Shown piece after piece: positions 61,901 through 64,000 of a stretch of DNA of 64,000 nucleotides. Each line of letters opens with the position of its first letter. Within the stretch, counting starts at the first letter, position 1. A program made the translations under genes and the position numbers. The stretch is from Epiperipatus broadwayi (Eukaryota; Onychophora; Udeonychophora; Euonychophora; Peripatidae): positions 1 to 64,000 of the forward strand of contig JAQFVV010013093.1 of assembly GCA_028023455.1 (NCBI GenBank), written 5' to 3'. The notes under the pieces are model-generated. The model was not told where the DNA came from. It saw only the letters and a program-made list of their open reading frames with translations, and ran no database searches.

Positions 61901-63825
61901 AATTTTATTTCTGAAGCACATCTTCAATAATCATGAAAATGTTTGAATCTGTTAATGAAATTCCAATAATGTCTAAAAACTTCAAAGTCAAATGGATTCA
62001 TTTTGTATTTGGGAAAAAAAATTGTTTAAGCCTTATAAGAAATCCATTTTTTACACATTATCCATGAGGAATTTTTTTTTTTATGCTCTCTAGTTAAGAA
62101 TAAGCGAAAAGATAGAAAACCACTAGAAAAAAGTGAACTTGAATGTGGCAGTTACTTTTCATATGACAATCTTTAATTGAATATCCAAAATTATTTATTT
62201 TACTTACATTTATTTTGCTTTATATATGCTTTTCACAGTATTCCAAAAACTAAATTAAAAAACGAAGAGAGAAATAATTGCACGTTTCCATTTTTTTTTA
62301 AAAAAAATCTAAATTAGGAAGAGAGATGGGTTTCTTACACTTAGCTTTGTGATAAATTTTATCGAGTAGAAGCTTTATTATTCATTTTAACATTAATTGT
62401 CTAGTAAGTTAATGACAAAGAAAATATAAAAAAATTGATTTTGAAAGGTTCGCACTTCCTATCTTCAAAAATCTTAATAATTATATTATTACAATACTTT
62501 CTATTAATTTTTTTTAACCCGTCGAAGTTTTTTTTTTATCATCACAGTTTCCATAGTAACTACGGAAATAATGAAACACGTTTTTTTTTAAAAAAAAAAT
62601 TAACAACTACTGAAAAAAAAATCATACAATTATAACTATATTTTTTAAAAAAATGTTCCTAATAATAATGAAAATGTATTGATCACATTTAAAAAAACAA
62701 ACGTTTAAAAATGTTATTAACTTTTTTACCCCCCAACAACATAATAAAATATTGAAATTATCGTCATTCCTTCCAGCTTCTTCTTTTTAAACAAAATACA
62801 TATTTAATAAATAACATTCATTAATTTTTGTCGTTATCAATACGTAATATTTTTAATCTTATATATATCATAGCATTTTATTTCAGTTTGACATAAACTG
62901 AAATAAATAATTATTCAATATTTTCCATTCATAAATTTAAAGCAATATTACCACCATCATAAATTAAGAAGATAACATTAAAATTACGTCATAGCAATGA
63001 ATTTATGGAATTGCATGCAGTAATTTTTTATTTTCAATCCGACTAATAATATTTTCACGAATCAATGCTTAGTCTTTATAAATAGATGCTTTAAATATTT
63101 GATATATTATTATTACTGTTGTTGTTATTATTATTAAACTGCCAAGAGTCTTGTAGACTTCTTTGCATTAACTTCACAATATTTGACCATGTCTTTCTGC
63201 TCACTCTCAAAATGTGTGCTTTAAATATATATATATGTCAAATTTTTTTTCTTAGAAAGTTTTTGAAATGTAAATACAGCCAAGATAAAAAATCAGTTCT
63301 CATCATTACTGAGATCATGGATCATATTCAAATTTATCATTAATTATCAAAGACTGCTACATTAATTGAAAAATATTACTACAAGAAAATAACCAAGACT
63401 CTATTGGAATTGTTAACCGGCAATTAAGGATACCATGCTACATCGCACTAACGATAAACTTTACCCACTGATTAATCTTTTTCTGCATGAATTATTTCTC
63501 ATCTGTATTTATATATAAGAAAAGTTGTAATAACATTTTACATATCTACTGGCAAAAATATCATGGCTATTATATAAATATATACGGAGATAGAGTTCAT
63601 GCATAATATGTTAAATATATAATAAAATAATAACTTAATGGTAGCTGCAGAACAAGCACAGAAAAAAAACTAACTGTGTGAAATTAAATTAGAAAAAAGT
63701 ACTTACAGATACAAACAAAAAGAAACAATGTGTATTTAAAATCATCAGTCCCAAATAAATCAAAATTATATACACACCCACACGTCTAAATAGATGTGTG
63801 TGAATAAATATACATAGTAAAATCA
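58922..63825. other. AT-rich DNA, no gene seen
   Basis: Nearly 5 kb without recognisable domain, RNA gene or transposon end. Frames at 59412-59600, 61340-61549, 62435-62635 and 63119-63343 are short and show no family. The one at 61340-61549 begins MTTESDEK and has slightly mixed composition, but no support as an exon. Confidence 0.5.
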
Positions 63826-64000
63826 CTTAGGCACAACATACTTTCAAATTCTATCCAATAAAATTAAGGGAAGACTATGATCTCACCATCGTCATCCCTC
63901 ACTATTAACATTTACATGAAGGAATTTGAACTACAACCATAAATATTACTTTATATCCATTTAAAGGCTGGCTTACTATATTGATGATATGTTGGTGTTT
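63826..64000 (+). pseudogene. Penelope-like reverse transcriptase fragment (runs off window)
   Basis: Three colinear pieces in shifted frames match the palm region of Penelope-like RTs. TTYFQIL at about 63832 sits where families have a TTYFxF-type strand. ISPSSSLTINIYMKEFE at about 63878-63930 corresponds to the GSPLSSxxANxYMExFE block. YIDDMLVF at 63977-64000 is the catalytic YxDD with both aspartates. A stop and at least two frameshifts show decay. The element continues past the right edge; no GIY-YIG endonuclease region is in view. Confidence 0.8.

Overview
The window is very AT-rich (by eye about three quarters A+T) eukaryotic DNA without one intact protein-coding gene. No reading frame exceeds about 140 codons, and the recognisable ones belong to decayed transposons. 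The mix (RTE-type LINEs, a second LINE clade, a Penelope-like reverse transcriptase piece, a ZBED/hAT transposon, tRNA-derived SINEs, long foldback elements, many AT/ATA/GATA microsatellites) fits intergenic or intronic DNA of an invertebrate animal with a repeat-rich genome. I cannot fix the phylum from sequence alone.

Layout: 0-4.2 kb, an ATA microsatellite, a hammerhead-bearing repeat (family A) and a degenerate plus-strand RTE element split by a SINE and by a palindromic foldback element. 4.5-5.8 kb, GATA/CTAT microsatellites. 7.2-8.9 kb, an inverted/tandem family A array and a foldback element with a decayed hammerhead core. 9.9-12.8 kb, a nearly full-length minus-strand RTE. 18.6-21.7 kb, a hAT element with terminal inverted repeats and an exact 8-bp target duplication. 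23.6-29.7 kb, two more family A copies, two tRNA-Gly-like SINEs and an 856-bp element with two tandem hammerhead units. 33.7-35.1 kb, another SINE and a foldback element with a conserved hammerhead core. 42.4-44.5 kb, inverted family A copies and a near-perfect long hairpin. 44.6-47.0 kb, two head-to-tail 3' ends of another LINE. 47.3 kb, a second palindromic foldback. 49.5 kb, a SINE. 55.2 kb, an LTR/promoter-like segment. 58.1-58.9 kb, a direct tandem dimer with a hammerhead in each unit. 63.8-64.0 kb, a Penelope-like RT fragment running off the window.

The most interesting content is a set of repeats carrying type I hammerhead self-cleaving ribozymes with very short stem III. In at least three copies (27.2, 58.3 and 58.7 kb) every core nucleotide I can check is present. 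Two elements are tandem dimers with ribozyme-to-ribozyme spacing of about 398 and 414 bp. This is the architecture known for retrozymes and for the terminal repeats of Penelope-like elements, and a Penelope-like RT relic lies in the same window. The inferred cycle is: tandem transcripts self-cleave to about 0.4-kb monomers, may be circularised, and are reverse-transcribed by Penelope-like machinery. Only the ribozyme folds, repeat layout and target duplications are seen directly.
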